DNA of 64,000 nucleotides from Clostridiales bacterium COT073_COT-073 (GTDB lineage Bacteria; Bacillota; Clostridia; Lachnospirales; Vallitaleaceae), in contig RQYD01000008.1 in assembly GCA_003858485.1 (NCBI GenBank), forward strand, positions 62,001 through 126,000. The letters run 5' to 3'. Below, in pieces: positions 26,395 through 33,782 of this stretch; the stretch's first letter is position 1; each line of letters begins with the position of its first letter. Both the position numbers and the translations under genes were made by a program. The notes beneath the pieces are model-generated. The model had not been told where the DNA came from and made no database searches. It saw only the letters and a list, made by a program, of their open reading frames with translations.

Positions 26395-26585
26395 GAAAAA
26401 ATCAACAAAAAGTTGTCAGGCATTTGCAGATGGTCATAGTGCCCGGAGTGGCAGAACTTTATGCAGCAAAAGGCGGAAATGCTCCGCAAAAGCAATCTTA
26501 TAGTGCAAGGTGCGAAAGCAAGCCTGCGAGCAATGAGCATCATAAAAACCATTAGAAAGACAACCGACCACAGAAGGAGGGCAAG
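26395..26585 (+). promoter_or_regulatory. long leader of unknown type before the HPr-like gene
   Basis: About 190 bases between the predicted start site and ATG 26586. It contains pairing segments such as GCGGAAATGCTCCGC near 26473 and ATGCTC/GAGCAT bracketing a GC-richer part. I do not recognise a known riboswitch or T-box. No convincing gene is present; the rest of the 425-base gap (26161-26360) is AT-rich and empty. Confidence 0.35.
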
Positions 26586-26822
26586 ATGAATACAGTTTAT
26601 GTATCCCTTAACTCGATTGATAAGGTAAAATCTTTTGTCAATATTGTAGGCAAATATTCAACGGATTTTGATTTAGTTTCCGGCCGATATGTAATTGACG
26701 CCAAATCAATCATGGGAATTTTTAGTTTGGATCTGTCCAAACCAATCACTTTAAAAATCCACGAAAGCAATGAAATCAATGCAATTTTAGAAGATTTAAA
26801 ACCTTTCTTGGTGGAAGTGTAA
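26586..26822 (+). CDS. HPr-like protein without the phosphorylatable histidine
   Basis: A 78-residue protein with the HPr fold pattern: a short strand, a helix near residues 11-24, V-I-D-A-K-S-I-M-G-I-F near residues 37-47, and a C-terminal helix. The Ser46-type site (K-S-I-M-G) is kept. The active-site loop, normally G-L-H-A-R-P, reads N-S-I-D-K-V-K-S, so there is no histidine to accept phosphate from enzyme I. It cannot serve sugar PTS transport and may be regulatory. AAGGAGG precedes the ATG and a terminator follows; it is a single-gene unit. Confidence 0.85.
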   Translation: MNTVYVSLNSIDKVKSFVNIVGKYSTDFDLVSGRYVIDAKSIMGIFSLDLSKPITLKIHESNEINAILEDLKPFLVEV

Positions 26823-26874
26823 CATTATGACAGTTACCATCCAAAACAAACATCAGCGATATGAGCAAAAACAA

Positions 26875-26916
26875 AAAAACGGTTCTTGGATAAATTATTT
26901 CCCAAGAGCCGTTTTT
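26875..26916. terminator. terminator of the HPr-like gene
   Basis: AAAACGGTTCTTGG pairs with CCCAAGAGCCGTTTTT over a short AT-rich loop, with one mispaired position and T-run. It can also serve the small minus-strand gene from the other side. Confidence 0.88.
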
Positions 26917-26954
26917 CTGTAATCTTCTATTTATGCATATCGTATCTTCATTTT

Positions 26955-27077
26955 TTATTCTTCCGGCAATAACTCCTCCTGCTCATCCTGATTTGTTAAT
27001 TCAATAATGCTCAGGATCAATACTGCTAAATTTAATGCCAAAATCACCGAATATAATACTAATTTTGCTACTTTCAT
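26955..27077 (-). CDS. small single-helix membrane protein
   Basis: A 40-residue open frame: a basic start (M-K-V-A-K), one hydrophobic helix of about 20 residues (L-V-L-Y-S-V-I-L-A-L-N-L-A-V-L-I-L-S-I-I), then an acidic tail rich in Glu. GAGGAAAAGAAA before the ATG is a fair ribosome site. The predicted topology has the acidic tail outside. No family recognised. The longer frame from 27167 lacks a ribosome site and adds an unlikely hydrophilic start. Confidence 0.5.
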   Translation of the reverse strand: MKVAKLVLYSVILALNLAVLILSIIELTNQDEQEELLPEE

Positions 27078-27220
27078 TTTCTTTTCCTCACTTTCTGATC
27101 TTGATACAAATTTATACCACAAGCTGCGGCAGCCATCTGCCACATTAGTGTTCGCAAAACAAATCATGTGAACGGCTTGTCATATCAGCGGATTGTCCAC
27201 TGCCGGCTTCCTAAAAATTA

Positions 27221-27457
27221 TTATCTCAACTTTCCCACAGTCTTTTTTGGCTCTATCCCGCTCCAGGGAGCGGGCACATGGGTTCCCCCGCTTTCGCCAC
27301 ATACTTCGTAAGATGGCTTTCGTACTCCTATCCGGAATCCCCGATCCAGGATCAAAAGCAAATAAATCCACCACGGCGTTTCTACTCCAGAACCTGATAC
27401 AACATAACTGTAAGTATTTATCACATCACTGTTTAGTAAACTATACATCCAATTCAT
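27221..27457 (-). CDS. small ORF, N-terminus possibly genuine, 3' part made of repeat DNA
   Basis: An ATG at 27457 has a good ribosome site (AAAGGAG six bases upstream). The first 36 or so residues form a short peptide with a W-W-I-Y-L-L-L-I hydrophobic stretch. The remainder runs through a dispersed repeat (27226-27353), so the natural C-terminus may have been replaced by an inserted element. No family recognised; it may instead be a non-coding remnant. Confidence 0.3.
   Translation of the reverse strand: MNWMYSLLNSDVINTYSYVVSGSGVETPWWIYLLLILDRGFRIGVRKPSYEVCGESGGTHVPAPWSGIEPKKTVGKLR
27226..27353. repeat. dispersed element family 1 (AACTTTCCCAC end), copy A
   Basis: Begins AACTTTCCCACAGTCTTTT followed by GGCTCTATCC and the hairpin CGCTCCAGGGAGCG, almost the same as copy B at 36363. 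The right part (GCTTTCG motifs) is more diverged and no right end was found. Confidence 0.7.
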
Positions 27458-27505
27458 ACCTTGCTCCTTTCCAGTCAAACCAAAGTGTTTATTGCTATAT
27501 TTTTC

Positions 27506-27534
27506 TTGTTTTTCCAGATACTTCCTAGTATAAT
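27506..27534 (+). promoter_or_regulatory. promoter of the phosphodiesterase gene
   Basis: TTGTTT at 27506-27511, a 17-base spacer and a perfect TATAAT at 27529-27534, giving a leader of about 130 bases. Confidence 0.6.
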
Positions 27535-27669
27535 GATAATATATTTATACCTAAAAAACAACTATTTTTTGACCAGTACAAATAATATCAAGGGCAGCAG
27601 GCTAAATAGAGTCATTGATACCTGATGCCTGAACATAGGCTTAGCCTACAGAAAGCAAAGAGGTATTTT

Positions 27670-28947
27670 ATGAGTAAATATTTGATTCTTATTTCTTTGG
27701 ATGCATTAAATGCCAAAGACCATGCCATTTTTAAACATTTGCCTGTTTTTCAGGATTTTATTGAACATGGCGCTTACTTCCCGAAAGTATCGCCAATTTA
27801 TCCCAGTCTGACCTATCCATGTCATACCAGCATTATTACCGGCACCTTGCCCAAAGTTCATGGCATTTATAATAATGAAGTACCGGAGCCGGCCAAAGCC
27901 CCAAATCATGATTGGTTTTGGTATGAAAACGATATTCAGGTACCGACTTTATTTGATGTTGCCTATGTCGCCGGTCTGACCTCAGCAGCTGTTTTATATC
28001 CGGTAATGGCAGGCAGTAAAAGCATTACTTATAATTTCCCGGAAATCTTTTCCAATACCGGTCAAAGCCAATTATCTCTATTTTGGAAATATGGCAGTCG
28101 CTGCCTGTTGCTGGACGCCCTAAGACATGCTTCCAAAGCCAAAGGCAAGGAGCAGCCTTATCTTGACCATTTTTCCGCTTCCTTATTTAAAGATATTTTA
28201 CGCAAGAGAAAACCTAATCTAGCTGCCCTGCATTTAACGGAACTGGACTCAGCCCGTCATCACCATGGCACCTTTTCACTGGAAGCAAAAAAAGCTTTGC
28301 TTTCCGGGGCAAACCGGATCGAAGAAATAATTTGGCTGACCAAGGAAATGGGAATTTATGAAGAAACTACCTTTGCTATTTTTGGTGATCATGGTTTTCA
28401 GGATTATCATACCGCCATTTCCTTTAATCGTTTGCTCAAAGATTTGGGCTTACTGGAGACAGATGCCAACAATAAGATTACTGCCTGGAAAGTTTATGGC
28501 GCTTCAGCTGATGGCTCCCTGCAAATTCATTTAAAAGACCCAATGGATGTAAAATTGCAAAGTCGGGTCGAAATCTTAATTGATGCCCTGTTAGAGCTGC
28601 CGGAAAAGCCATTTAAGGCCTGTTACACCAGAAAAGAAGCAAAGCTTCGCTTTCAGCTGGATGGTCCATTTTCTTATGTACTTGAGGCTAATGATGGCTA
28701 TGCTTTTGATCCCAGGATCCTGGACCATTACCTGATGCCAGTCAGTCAAATTCCGGATTCATATGTTGCCACCCATGGCTTTTTACCAACCCAGCCCAAT
28801 CTGAAAACGACCTTATTGATCAAAGGACCGGAAATTAAAGCCGGTGTCCATTTACAGGAAATCACATTACTGGATGAAGCCCCGACATTTGCGAAAATTT
28901 TAGGACTGCCCTGGCATACCGGAAAGCCACTGGATGTATTTATGTAA
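27670..28947 (+). CDS. type I phosphodiesterase/nucleotide pyrophosphatase family protein
   Basis: A 425-residue alkaline-phosphatase-superfamily enzyme. Metal and nucleophile sites are visible: I-S-L-D-A at residue 9, P-S-L-T-Y-P-C-H-T with the likely nucleophile Thr near residue 45, L-D-S-A-R-H-H-H-G near residue 200, F-G-D-H-G-F near residue 240, and a late A-T-H-G-F. No signal peptide is present, so it is probably cytoplasmic. It would cleave phosphodiester or pyrophosphate bonds; the substrate is unknown. I set the start at ATG 27670 (AAAGAGG upstream); a frame from 27625 has no ribosome site. It stands alone, with its own promoter and terminator. Confidence 0.9.
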   Translation: MSKYLILISLDALNAKDHAIFKHLPVFQDFIEHGAYFPKVSPIYPSLTYPCHTSIITGTLPKVHGIYNNEVPEPAKAPNHDWFWYENDIQVPTLFDVAYVAGLTSAAVLYPVMAGSKSITYNFPEIFSNTGQSQLSLFWKYGSRCLLLDALRHASKAKGKEQPYLDHFSASLFKDILRKRKPNLAALHLTELDSARHHHGTFSLEAKKALLSGANRIEEIIWLTKEMGIYEETTFAIFGDHGFQDYHTAISFNRLLKDLGLLETDANNKITAWKVYGASADGSLQIHLKDPMDVKLQSRVEILIDALLELPEKPFKACYTRKEAKLRFQLDGPFSYVLEANDGYAFDPRILDHYLMPVSQIPDSYVATHGFLPTQPNLKTTLLIKGPEIKAGVHLQEITLLDEAPTFAKILGLPWHTGKPLDVFM

Positions 28948-28967
28948 ATCACTCAGCTTTATTACTC

Positions 28968-29227
28968 AACCTTCCCACGTTCCTGGAGCGTGTGCTGCGA
29001 AAACATCTTTTCGTAGAGAAATGCGAAAGCGGTCTGTAACCGCAAGCTGGGTCGTATACCCGAGCAGAAACACGAAGTATTTCCCAGGGAACTTTGCGAA
29101 GGCGATGTATAGCTGCAAACCATCTTACGAACTAAGGGGCGAAAGATATGTTGCCCGTCCGGGCAGAAAAACAAAGTTTTTCGACAGGCTGTGTTGAAGA
29201 AGAGCTGTTCCGGGAATTTTGGATTAT
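28968..29227. repeat. dispersed element family 1, copy C (longest)
   Basis: About 260 bases. The left end AACCTTCCCACGTTCCTGGA matches the right end of copy B read in reverse; the right end (GCTGTTCCGGGAATTTTGG) is the inverted counterpart. Inside, a unit CCCG.GCAGAAA..C.AAG.TTTTC occurs twice (about 29061-29091 and 29155-29185), and also occurs in copy B. It follows the phosphodiesterase gene. Confidence 0.75.
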
Positions 29228-29232
29228 TGAAC

Positions 29233-29275
29233 AAAAAAGGATATTGGCAAGCAAAATTCCCAATATCCTTTTTTT
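29233..29275. terminator. bidirectional terminator between phosphodiesterase and ABC permease genes
   Basis: AAAAAAGGATATTGG (29233-29247) pairs with CCAATATCCTTTTTT (29260-29274) over a 12-base loop. It separates two convergent genes. The 372-base gap 28948-29319 otherwise holds only the copy C repeat. Confidence 0.9.
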
Positions 29276-29319
29276 ACTGTATTTTATTATCTCCGCTTTC
29301 TTATCGTCTTTTAGGCTGT

Positions 29320-30099
29320 CTACTCTAAATTAAGCTTATTTTTACACAGATAATTCACGATCAGCCAGTTAATCACAATCAGAGAAATGGTGGTCACAAA
29401 GCCAATAATTGATGCATACTTGACAACCTGAAATGGATACATTTCAATTTTTTCAACATAATTTCCCATCAGTAAGCTCAGCCAAATAATAACGCCCAGA
29501 AACTGCTTGGCAACATAAATACCAATATAGGCAATAATCGAAAAAATGATTTTATTGCGGTTAGCTAGTTGCCCCAGACTCATGGCCGTATAAAATTCCA
29601 ATAATTGCAAAACCGGCGCTAAAACAATGCTCAATCCCCAAATCACCAAAACATATATTGGCAAGTCACTTTCTGCCATAAATTCGATAAAGCCGGAATA
29701 AAGCAAATACCAGGTCTCCGGAGCCCGGATATAGCTGACCAGTACCAATCCGGCAATAAGCAACGGCACCAACATAAATACTGCTCCGGTGAATAATTTG
29801 GAGAATACGATCTGCGAGGCTTTAACCGGTAAAGTAAAAGTTAAATATCCCTCACCACTAAACATATTTTGGTAAAAACGCATGACGATCGCACCAAAAG
29901 TCACCAAAAACATTGCCGCCAGAGTAAAGAACAGCAAGCCAAAAGCAGTCCCCGAAACTAATTGCCAAATGGTGTTTTGGCTCTCCCTTAATTCTGTTAA
30001 AAGCCGCTGTGACACGATCATCAGGATCATGCCAGCCCAAATCAGCAACAGATACCGACCTAAATATTTAAATTCATGCTTGATCAATTTTAATACCAT
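29320..30099 (-). CDS. ABC-2 type transporter permease
   Basis: A 259-residue membrane protein with about six hydrophobic segments and a long middle loop (G-E-G-Y-L-T-F-T-L-P-V near residue 83), typical of ABC-2 permeases of YtrC/YtrD or lantibiotic-efflux type. Its start overlaps the end of the ATPase gene by ten bases. Together with that ATPase it forms an exporter-like complex. The substrate is unknown; YtrA-regulated transporters are usually linked to cell-wall antibiotic or envelope stress. Confidence 0.87.
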   Translation of the reverse strand: MVLKLIKHEFKYLGRYLLLIWAGMILMIVSQRLLTELRESQNTIWQLVSGTAFGLLFFTLAAMFLVTFGAIVMRFYQNMFSGEGYLTFTLPVKASQIVFSKLFTGAVFMLVPLLIAGLVLVSYIRAPETWYLLYSGFIEFMAESDLPIYVLVIWGLSIVLAPVLQLLEFYTAMSLGQLANRNKIIFSIIAYIGIYVAKQFLGVIIWLSLLMGNYVEKIEMYPFQVVKYASIIGFVTTISLIVINWLIVNYLCKNKLNLE

Positions 30100-30785
30100 C
30101 TCATAACCTCCTTAAACATCTCGTCAATCGACTTGCCTTCACGCTCCCGAATATTCTCAACCGAGTCATAGAGGAAAATTCCGCCATTTTTAATCATAAT
30201 CACATCATCCAGAACATTTTCGACATCACTAATCAAATGCGTAGAAATGATCACAGTAGCATTGCGATTATACTGGGATATTATGGTTTGTAAAATATAG
30301 TCCCGGCCTACCGGATCAACTCCGCCAATCGGCTCATCCAAAATATAGGCTTCTGCTTCCCGGCTCATCACCAGTGCCAATTGAACTTTTTCCTGCGTGC
30401 CCTTAGACAAGGTTTTAAGTTTTTGCTGGACCGGAATATTTAAACGTTTCAGTAAGTCATCGGCTTTGCTAAAATTAAAGTCCGCATAAAAATCCCCGAA
30501 TAAATCGACCAATTGCTCCACTGTCATTTGCGAATTCAAATATGTTTTATCCGGTAAATAAGAAATTTTTGACTTTGAATAGACACCGGGTTTTTGGCCA
30601 TCCATTAAGATTTGCCCCTGAGTTGGCTGGATCAATCCATTTAATAATTTAATCAAAGTGGTCTTGCCGGATCCATTGGGTCCCAATAAACCGACAATTC
30701 TGCCTTGCCCCAAAGTTAAATTGACATTTTGCAAAGCATACAACGAGCCATATTTTTTACTTAAATTCATTATTTCAATCTTCAT
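30090..30785 (-). CDS. ABC transporter ATPase (YtrB-like)
   Basis: A 231-residue ATPase: Walker A G-P-N-G-S-G-K-T-T, signature L-S-K-G-T-Q-E-K-V-Q-L (a variant common in YtrB-type ATPases), Walker B A-Y-I-L-D-E-P-I-G-G-V-D, and switch His in I-I-S-T-H-L. It partners the downstream permease and follows the GntR gene by 14 bases, with a clear GGAGG ribosome site. The operon is gntR, ATPase, permease. Confidence 0.92.
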   Translation of the reverse strand: MKIEIMNLSKKYGSLYALQNVNLTLGQGRIVGLLGPNGSGKTTLIKLLNGLIQPTQGQILMDGQKPGVYSKSKISYLPDKTYLNSQMTVEQLVDLFGDFYADFNFSKADDLLKRLNIPVQQKLKTLSKGTQEKVQLALVMSREAEAYILDEPIGGVDPVGRDYILQTIISQYNRNATVIISTHLISDVENVLDDVIMIKNGGIFLYDSVENIREREGKSIDEMFKEVMRWY

Positions 30786-30799
30786 TGCTTCCTCCTTAC

Positions 30800-31168
30800 C
30801 TATGCCTTATCACCGGACATTAAGGTTTTCAGAACTTCCATGATTTCATCCTCTGTCAATCCCAACGCCCGCATATCTGCCAAAAATTTTTCTCCCAGCT
30901 GTCTGGCCAGCTGCTTCCCTTTTTCTCTTATTTTTGCTTGATCTTGCGTTACATAACGCCCGACCGTCCGGTCAGTATAGAGCATACCTTTCTGTTCCAG
31001 CTGAGAAAATGCCTTTTGCATAGTATTGGGATTTACCCTGGCAATCTCCGCCAATTCCCGAACGGTTGGCATTTTTTCTCCCGGCTGATACTTACCGGCA
31101 ATAATTTCTTTGATAATCCGTTCTACCAATTGAATATAAATTGGCCGATTGGAGTCCATTTGCCACAT
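30800..31168 (-). CDS. GntR-family repressor, YtrA type
   Basis: A 122-residue regulator: an N-terminal GntR winged helix (P-I-Y-I-Q-L-V-E-R-I, then T-V-R-E-L-A-E-I-A-R-V-N-P-N-T-M-Q-K-A-F) and a short C-terminal helical dimerisation region, as in YtrA, without the large ligand domain of other GntR groups. It probably represses its own operon through the 22-base site overlapping the -10 box, and very likely the CPBP gene at 32870, which carries the same site. AGGAGGAAAG precedes the ATG. Confidence 0.93.
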   Translation of the reverse strand: MWQMDSNRPIYIQLVERIIKEIIAGKYQPGEKMPTVRELAEIARVNPNTMQKAFSQLEQKGMLYTDRTVGRYVTQDQAKIREKGKQLARQLGEKFLADMRALGLTEDEIMEVLKTLMSGDKA

Positions 31169-31219
31169 ATCTTTCCTCCTTGCATCAGTTAATAATAGTT
31201 TCCTTGTGCTCTTGTCTTG

Positions 31220-31241
31220 TTGTGTTATTATATTAATACAA
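31220..31241. promoter_or_regulatory. 22-bp operator, site 1 (gntR operon)
   Basis: An imperfect palindrome of form TTGTGTTATTA then TATTAATACAA. It covers the -10 box of the gntR promoter. The same pattern recurs at 33515-33536 and 33610-33631 near the CPBP gene. Confidence 0.75.
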
Positions 31242-31258
31242 TATTAGGAAAATGTCAA
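31230..31258 (-). promoter_or_regulatory. promoter of the gntR-ABC operon
   Basis: Minus-strand perfect TTGACA (31253-31258), a 17-base spacer and TAATAT (31230-31235), the latter inside operator site 1. Confidence 0.75.
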
Positions 31259-31303
31259 GTAAAAATTTATTATATCCCGCTTTTTTATTTTTTCATAGAT
31301 AAT

Positions 31304-31363
31304 TTATCTCTCATCCTTAGGCGCAAATACAATATGATATTTGCATTCCCATCCTTGTATGTA
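31304..31363 (-). pseudogene. remnant of an IS200/IS605-type TnpA transposase
   Basis: On the minus strand 31363-31304 encodes Y-I-Q-G-W-E-C-K-Y-H-I-V-F-A-P-K-D-E-R then stop. The W-E-C-K-Y-H-I-V-F-A-P-K part is the well-known N-terminal signature of IS200-family TnpA. Upstream is a stop, and the transposase body is missing. This is a short fossil, not a working element. It lies in the 419-base gap 31169-31587, which otherwise holds the gntR promoter and a terminator. Confidence 0.65.
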
Positions 31364-31490
31364 CTAAACCATTTAGATACTGCCTTTTGATATTCTGATG
31401 CGATTTGCACTATCACAAAAGGTTTCTTCCTTGAAGCTAAAGCTTTTTCTTTCCCAGTAGCGCTTTGTTTTTTTGTTGTTAAAACATCAC

Positions 31491-31522
31491 AAAAGGAGTA
31501 ACGGTTTCCCGCTGCTCCTTTT
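31491..31522 (-). terminator. terminator of the lipoprotein gene
   Basis: AAAAGGAG (31491-31498) pairs with CTCCTTTT (31515-31522), with extra pairing toward the loop and a T-run on the minus strand, about 65 bases past the stop. Confidence 0.65.
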
Positions 31523-31587
31523 GAATATGTTTATCTGATTTTCGTTGCCATGCCAGTTTCCTGATGTTCGTTTTCCTTGCCTTTTCG

Positions 31588-32271
31588 CTATTCTTTTTCT
31601 GGAATTTCAGGAATATACATAGACGACCAAGTCAGAAACAGTTTATCTTTTTCTTCTCGATACATGAGTTTGATAATACTTTGCCAGCTGTTTTTAAAAT
31701 AGATGTTCCAGTCTTCATCTTCTCCTTCTCGTTTTTCGCCTGTTCTACCGAAGTTAGAAAGGATTACCTCCCGAAATTTTTCTCTTTCTTCCTGTGTCCA
31801 TGTCTGTGATAAGGGTTTTTCGTCATGCCAAACCCAAAGCTCTACGCCTTCCATAATCTCCTCGGGTCTTAGCAGCTCCATCGATTTTCGTAATCCGTCG
31901 GCTGCGAAATAACTATAATCCGGTTGCCGATAACTGCTCACAGGCTCGCCGTATTGCTTTTTCATCTTTTCCAAGAGAGTTTCCTGATATTTTTTATCCA
32001 CTTGCAGAACAATATGTTGCAGTATTTTTCCGTCATTTACGAAGAGGAACTGTGCCATTTCTGTCGAAATTCCGAAAATCTGAAAGCCCGACACCCAGAC
32101 AGACCTGCCGTCCGATTGTTCCGTTTTCAGCCCTTCTTTTTCCGCCTTCTCCAAAAACGCCTCTCGGCTCATTGTCGATGGATAATTTGGAACCTCATAA
32201 GAAATCTCCGCCGTCTGACAGGCACTGAGCCCCATCACCAATGTCATTAAAAGAATAAAAAGTTTTTTCAT
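31588..32271 (-). CDS. lipoprotein of unknown function
   Basis: A 227-residue protein with a signal peptide and lipobox L-S-A-C at about residues 15-18, so it is anchored outside the membrane. The rest is a soluble domain rich in charged residues and aromatic residues, with no motif I recognise. Start taken at ATG 32271 (AAAGGTGG upstream); the frame opens further up, but that would bury the signal peptide. It lies between the YtrA-type operon and the CPBP gene; no copy of the 22-base operator was seen before it. Confidence 0.8.
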   Translation of the reverse strand: MKKLFILLMTLVMGLSACQTAEISYEVPNYPSTMSREAFLEKAEKEGLKTEQSDGRSVWVSGFQIFGISTEMAQFLFVNDGKILQHIVLQVDKKYQETLLEKMKKQYGEPVSSYRQPDYSYFAADGLRKSMELLRPEEIMEGVELWVWHDEKPLSQTWTQEEREKFREVILSNFGRTGEKREGEDEDWNIYFKNSWQSIIKLMYREEKDKLFLTWSSMYIPEIPEKE

Positions 32272-32869
32272 GATATCCACCTTTCCGAAAACGATAGACC
32301 ATCTATCCATGCTGCAAAATAAAGGTGTTGATCTCCTTGCCGTCACACCTCTATTTTACAATTCCTGCTCCGCATTTTTATCAAGTCCTGTTTCACTTTT
32401 ATGCCATTAATAAACCACTGCATAAACTCCCCTTTATTTTTTTGTCACACCTTTTACAAAGCACCGCAAATGGGGCTGCGGCACTTTGAAATTTTTTAGG
32501 TAAGATGTCAACCTATCAGCGGAAATCCTGATGATTTGCCACAGCCCCACAATCGTCAATCCACACCAATATAAAGACCCGAGGTCTAAAAATGATTTGC
32601 CCGTCATCCGGCTCCAAACAGACTTTTTCTAATAAGTAATCAGTGTTTTTTCTCTTTTATTATAAAATATCTCTTCAAAAAAACAATAGTTTTCCGAAAA
32701 AAATATTCATTTTTAAAATTTATTCTGATTTATTTCTATTATTTTTTCATCTTTTTCACTGTCCATTCATAATATCTTCCCATTTCTTTAAACAAAAAGC
32801 TGTTTTCCATGATCTCTGTCATTAATTCTTCTCCGGTAAATGGGCAATAACCATATTTGTCATTTCTCC
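32272..32869. other. 598-base gap between lipoprotein and CPBP genes
   Basis: No gene supported. It contains the family 2 palindrome at 32472-32548 and a very AT-rich stretch (32630-32830). Just upstream of the lipoprotein gene, a minus-strand TTGATA and TGTAAAAT are badly spaced and only a weak promoter candidate. Confidence 0.5.
32472..32548. repeat. palindromic intergenic element family 2, copy 3 (short)
   Basis: A 77-base element with arms GGGGCTGCGGCA and TGCCACAGCCCC (one mismatch). The arms match the family at 18459 and 48802; the interior is shorter and diverged. Confidence 0.6.
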
Positions 32870-33484
32870 TTAAATCAAGCTAAATATAGCTATAATTCCG
32901 GCAAAGGCATTGGAAAAGGCATGCATCCCCCAACTTGGCAGTATCGAGCCTTCCCCCTTTTTTTCATTTAAATAGCCCATAAAAGCTGCTCCCAGGCCAG
33001 TAAATAATGTCAGCAGCAAAGCTTTCCCTATTCCCACCATTCTATAAAACATCAATCCATGTATCATTCCAAATATCGCTGCCTGTAACAAATTGCCAGT
33101 CGCAAAGCCAAATTTCCGGCTTAAACATTTTAGCAAAAATCCCCGAAATAAGATTTCTTCAGGTAGAGCTGTGTTAAATAGAGCAAATACCAAAACTGCT
33201 GGCAGCACCATCAGACCTTTCCCGGAAAACTCAGAAACCGCATTTTCCTTAGCTCCAATTCCCCAATAAAGCAAGAAAAATGAAGCTATGCTAAAAACGA
33301 TGCTGGCCAACAGAGTTCGCATAAATACTGATTTTCTACTGGATAATGAGATCCTCTTTAACCCCAGCCACTGCCAAAAATCTTCTTTTTCACGTACTGC
33401 TATAACCCACCACAAAAAAGGTGGTAAAGTAAATAATCCTAACATTACTCCTGAACCAATAATTTTGTTGATTAGTAATTGCAT
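32870..33484 (-). CDS. CPBP-family intramembrane metalloprotease (CAAX protease-like)
   Basis: A 204-residue protein with about six to seven transmembrane helices. The three CPBP motifs are present: E-E-I-L-F-R-G-F near residue 110, F-G-M-I-H-G near residue 140 and M-H-A-F-S-N near residue 190. In Gram-positive bacteria such proteins act in bacteriocin self-immunity, signalling or unknown membrane proteolysis. Start set at ATG 33484 (AAAGGAG upstream). It has a perfect consensus promoter covered by the same 22-base operator as the GntR operon, plus a second operator in the leader. Confidence 0.88.
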   Translation of the reverse strand: MQLLINKIIGSGVMLGLFTLPPFLWWVIAVREKEDFWQWLGLKRISLSSRKSVFMRTLLASIVFSIASFFLLYWGIGAKENAVSEFSGKGLMVLPAVLVFALFNTALPEEILFRGFLLKCLSRKFGFATGNLLQAAIFGMIHGLMFYRMVGIGKALLLTLFTGLGAAFMGYLNEKKGEGSILPSWGMHAFSNAFAGIIAIFSLI

Positions 33485-33514
33485 GATATGCTCCTTTCTC
33501 ACATCATTGTATCA

Positions 33515-33536
33515 TTGTATTATTTTATTAGTACAA
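33515..33536. promoter_or_regulatory. 22-bp operator, site 2 (CPBP leader)
   Basis: TTGTATTATTT then TATTAGTACAA, matching sites 1 and 3 in length and ends. It lies 31 bases upstream of the CPBP start codon, downstream of the promoter, as an auxiliary or roadblock site. Confidence 0.65.
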
Positions 33537-33609
33537 TTAAATTAAAAAATAAAGACCTGCCCTTAAAATCATCTTTTACCTTTTATTTGCCTTCTGCTAT
33601 ATTGTATTG

Positions 33610-33631
33610 TTGTACTATTATTATAATACAA
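33610..33631. promoter_or_regulatory. 22-bp operator, site 3 (CPBP promoter)
   Basis: TTGTACTATTA then TTATAATACAA. The -10 box occupies the same bases of the palindrome (positions 11-16) as at site 1. Confidence 0.75.
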
Positions 33632-33648
33632 AAGAGCGGCTTTGTCAA
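33620..33648 (-). promoter_or_regulatory. consensus promoter of the CPBP protease gene
   Basis: Minus-strand TTGACA (33643-33648), a 17-base spacer, and TATAAT (33620-33625): a perfect match at both boxes. Such a strong promoter is expected to need repression, consistent with the overlapping operator. Confidence 0.85.
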
Positions 33649-33782
33649 CACATAAATTTTCTTTTTTCAGCTTTAGGAAGCTGCCGGAGTATAAGCCCAA
33701 AATTGATCAGCTAGCTACTAAATTAACAGAACCGCCATTAACATATGACATTGCCGTCATCCCGCTCTGCTAAGAGCTGATC

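Noticed and set aside
26393-26503. 36-codon ORF in the HPr-like leader
   Set aside because: Its ATG lies at the predicted transcription start, with no ribosome site and no family resemblance.
31273-31440. About 50-codon open frame overlapping the TnpA remnant in another frame
   Set aside because: It has no start or ribosome site, and the transposase signature in the other frame is far more specific.
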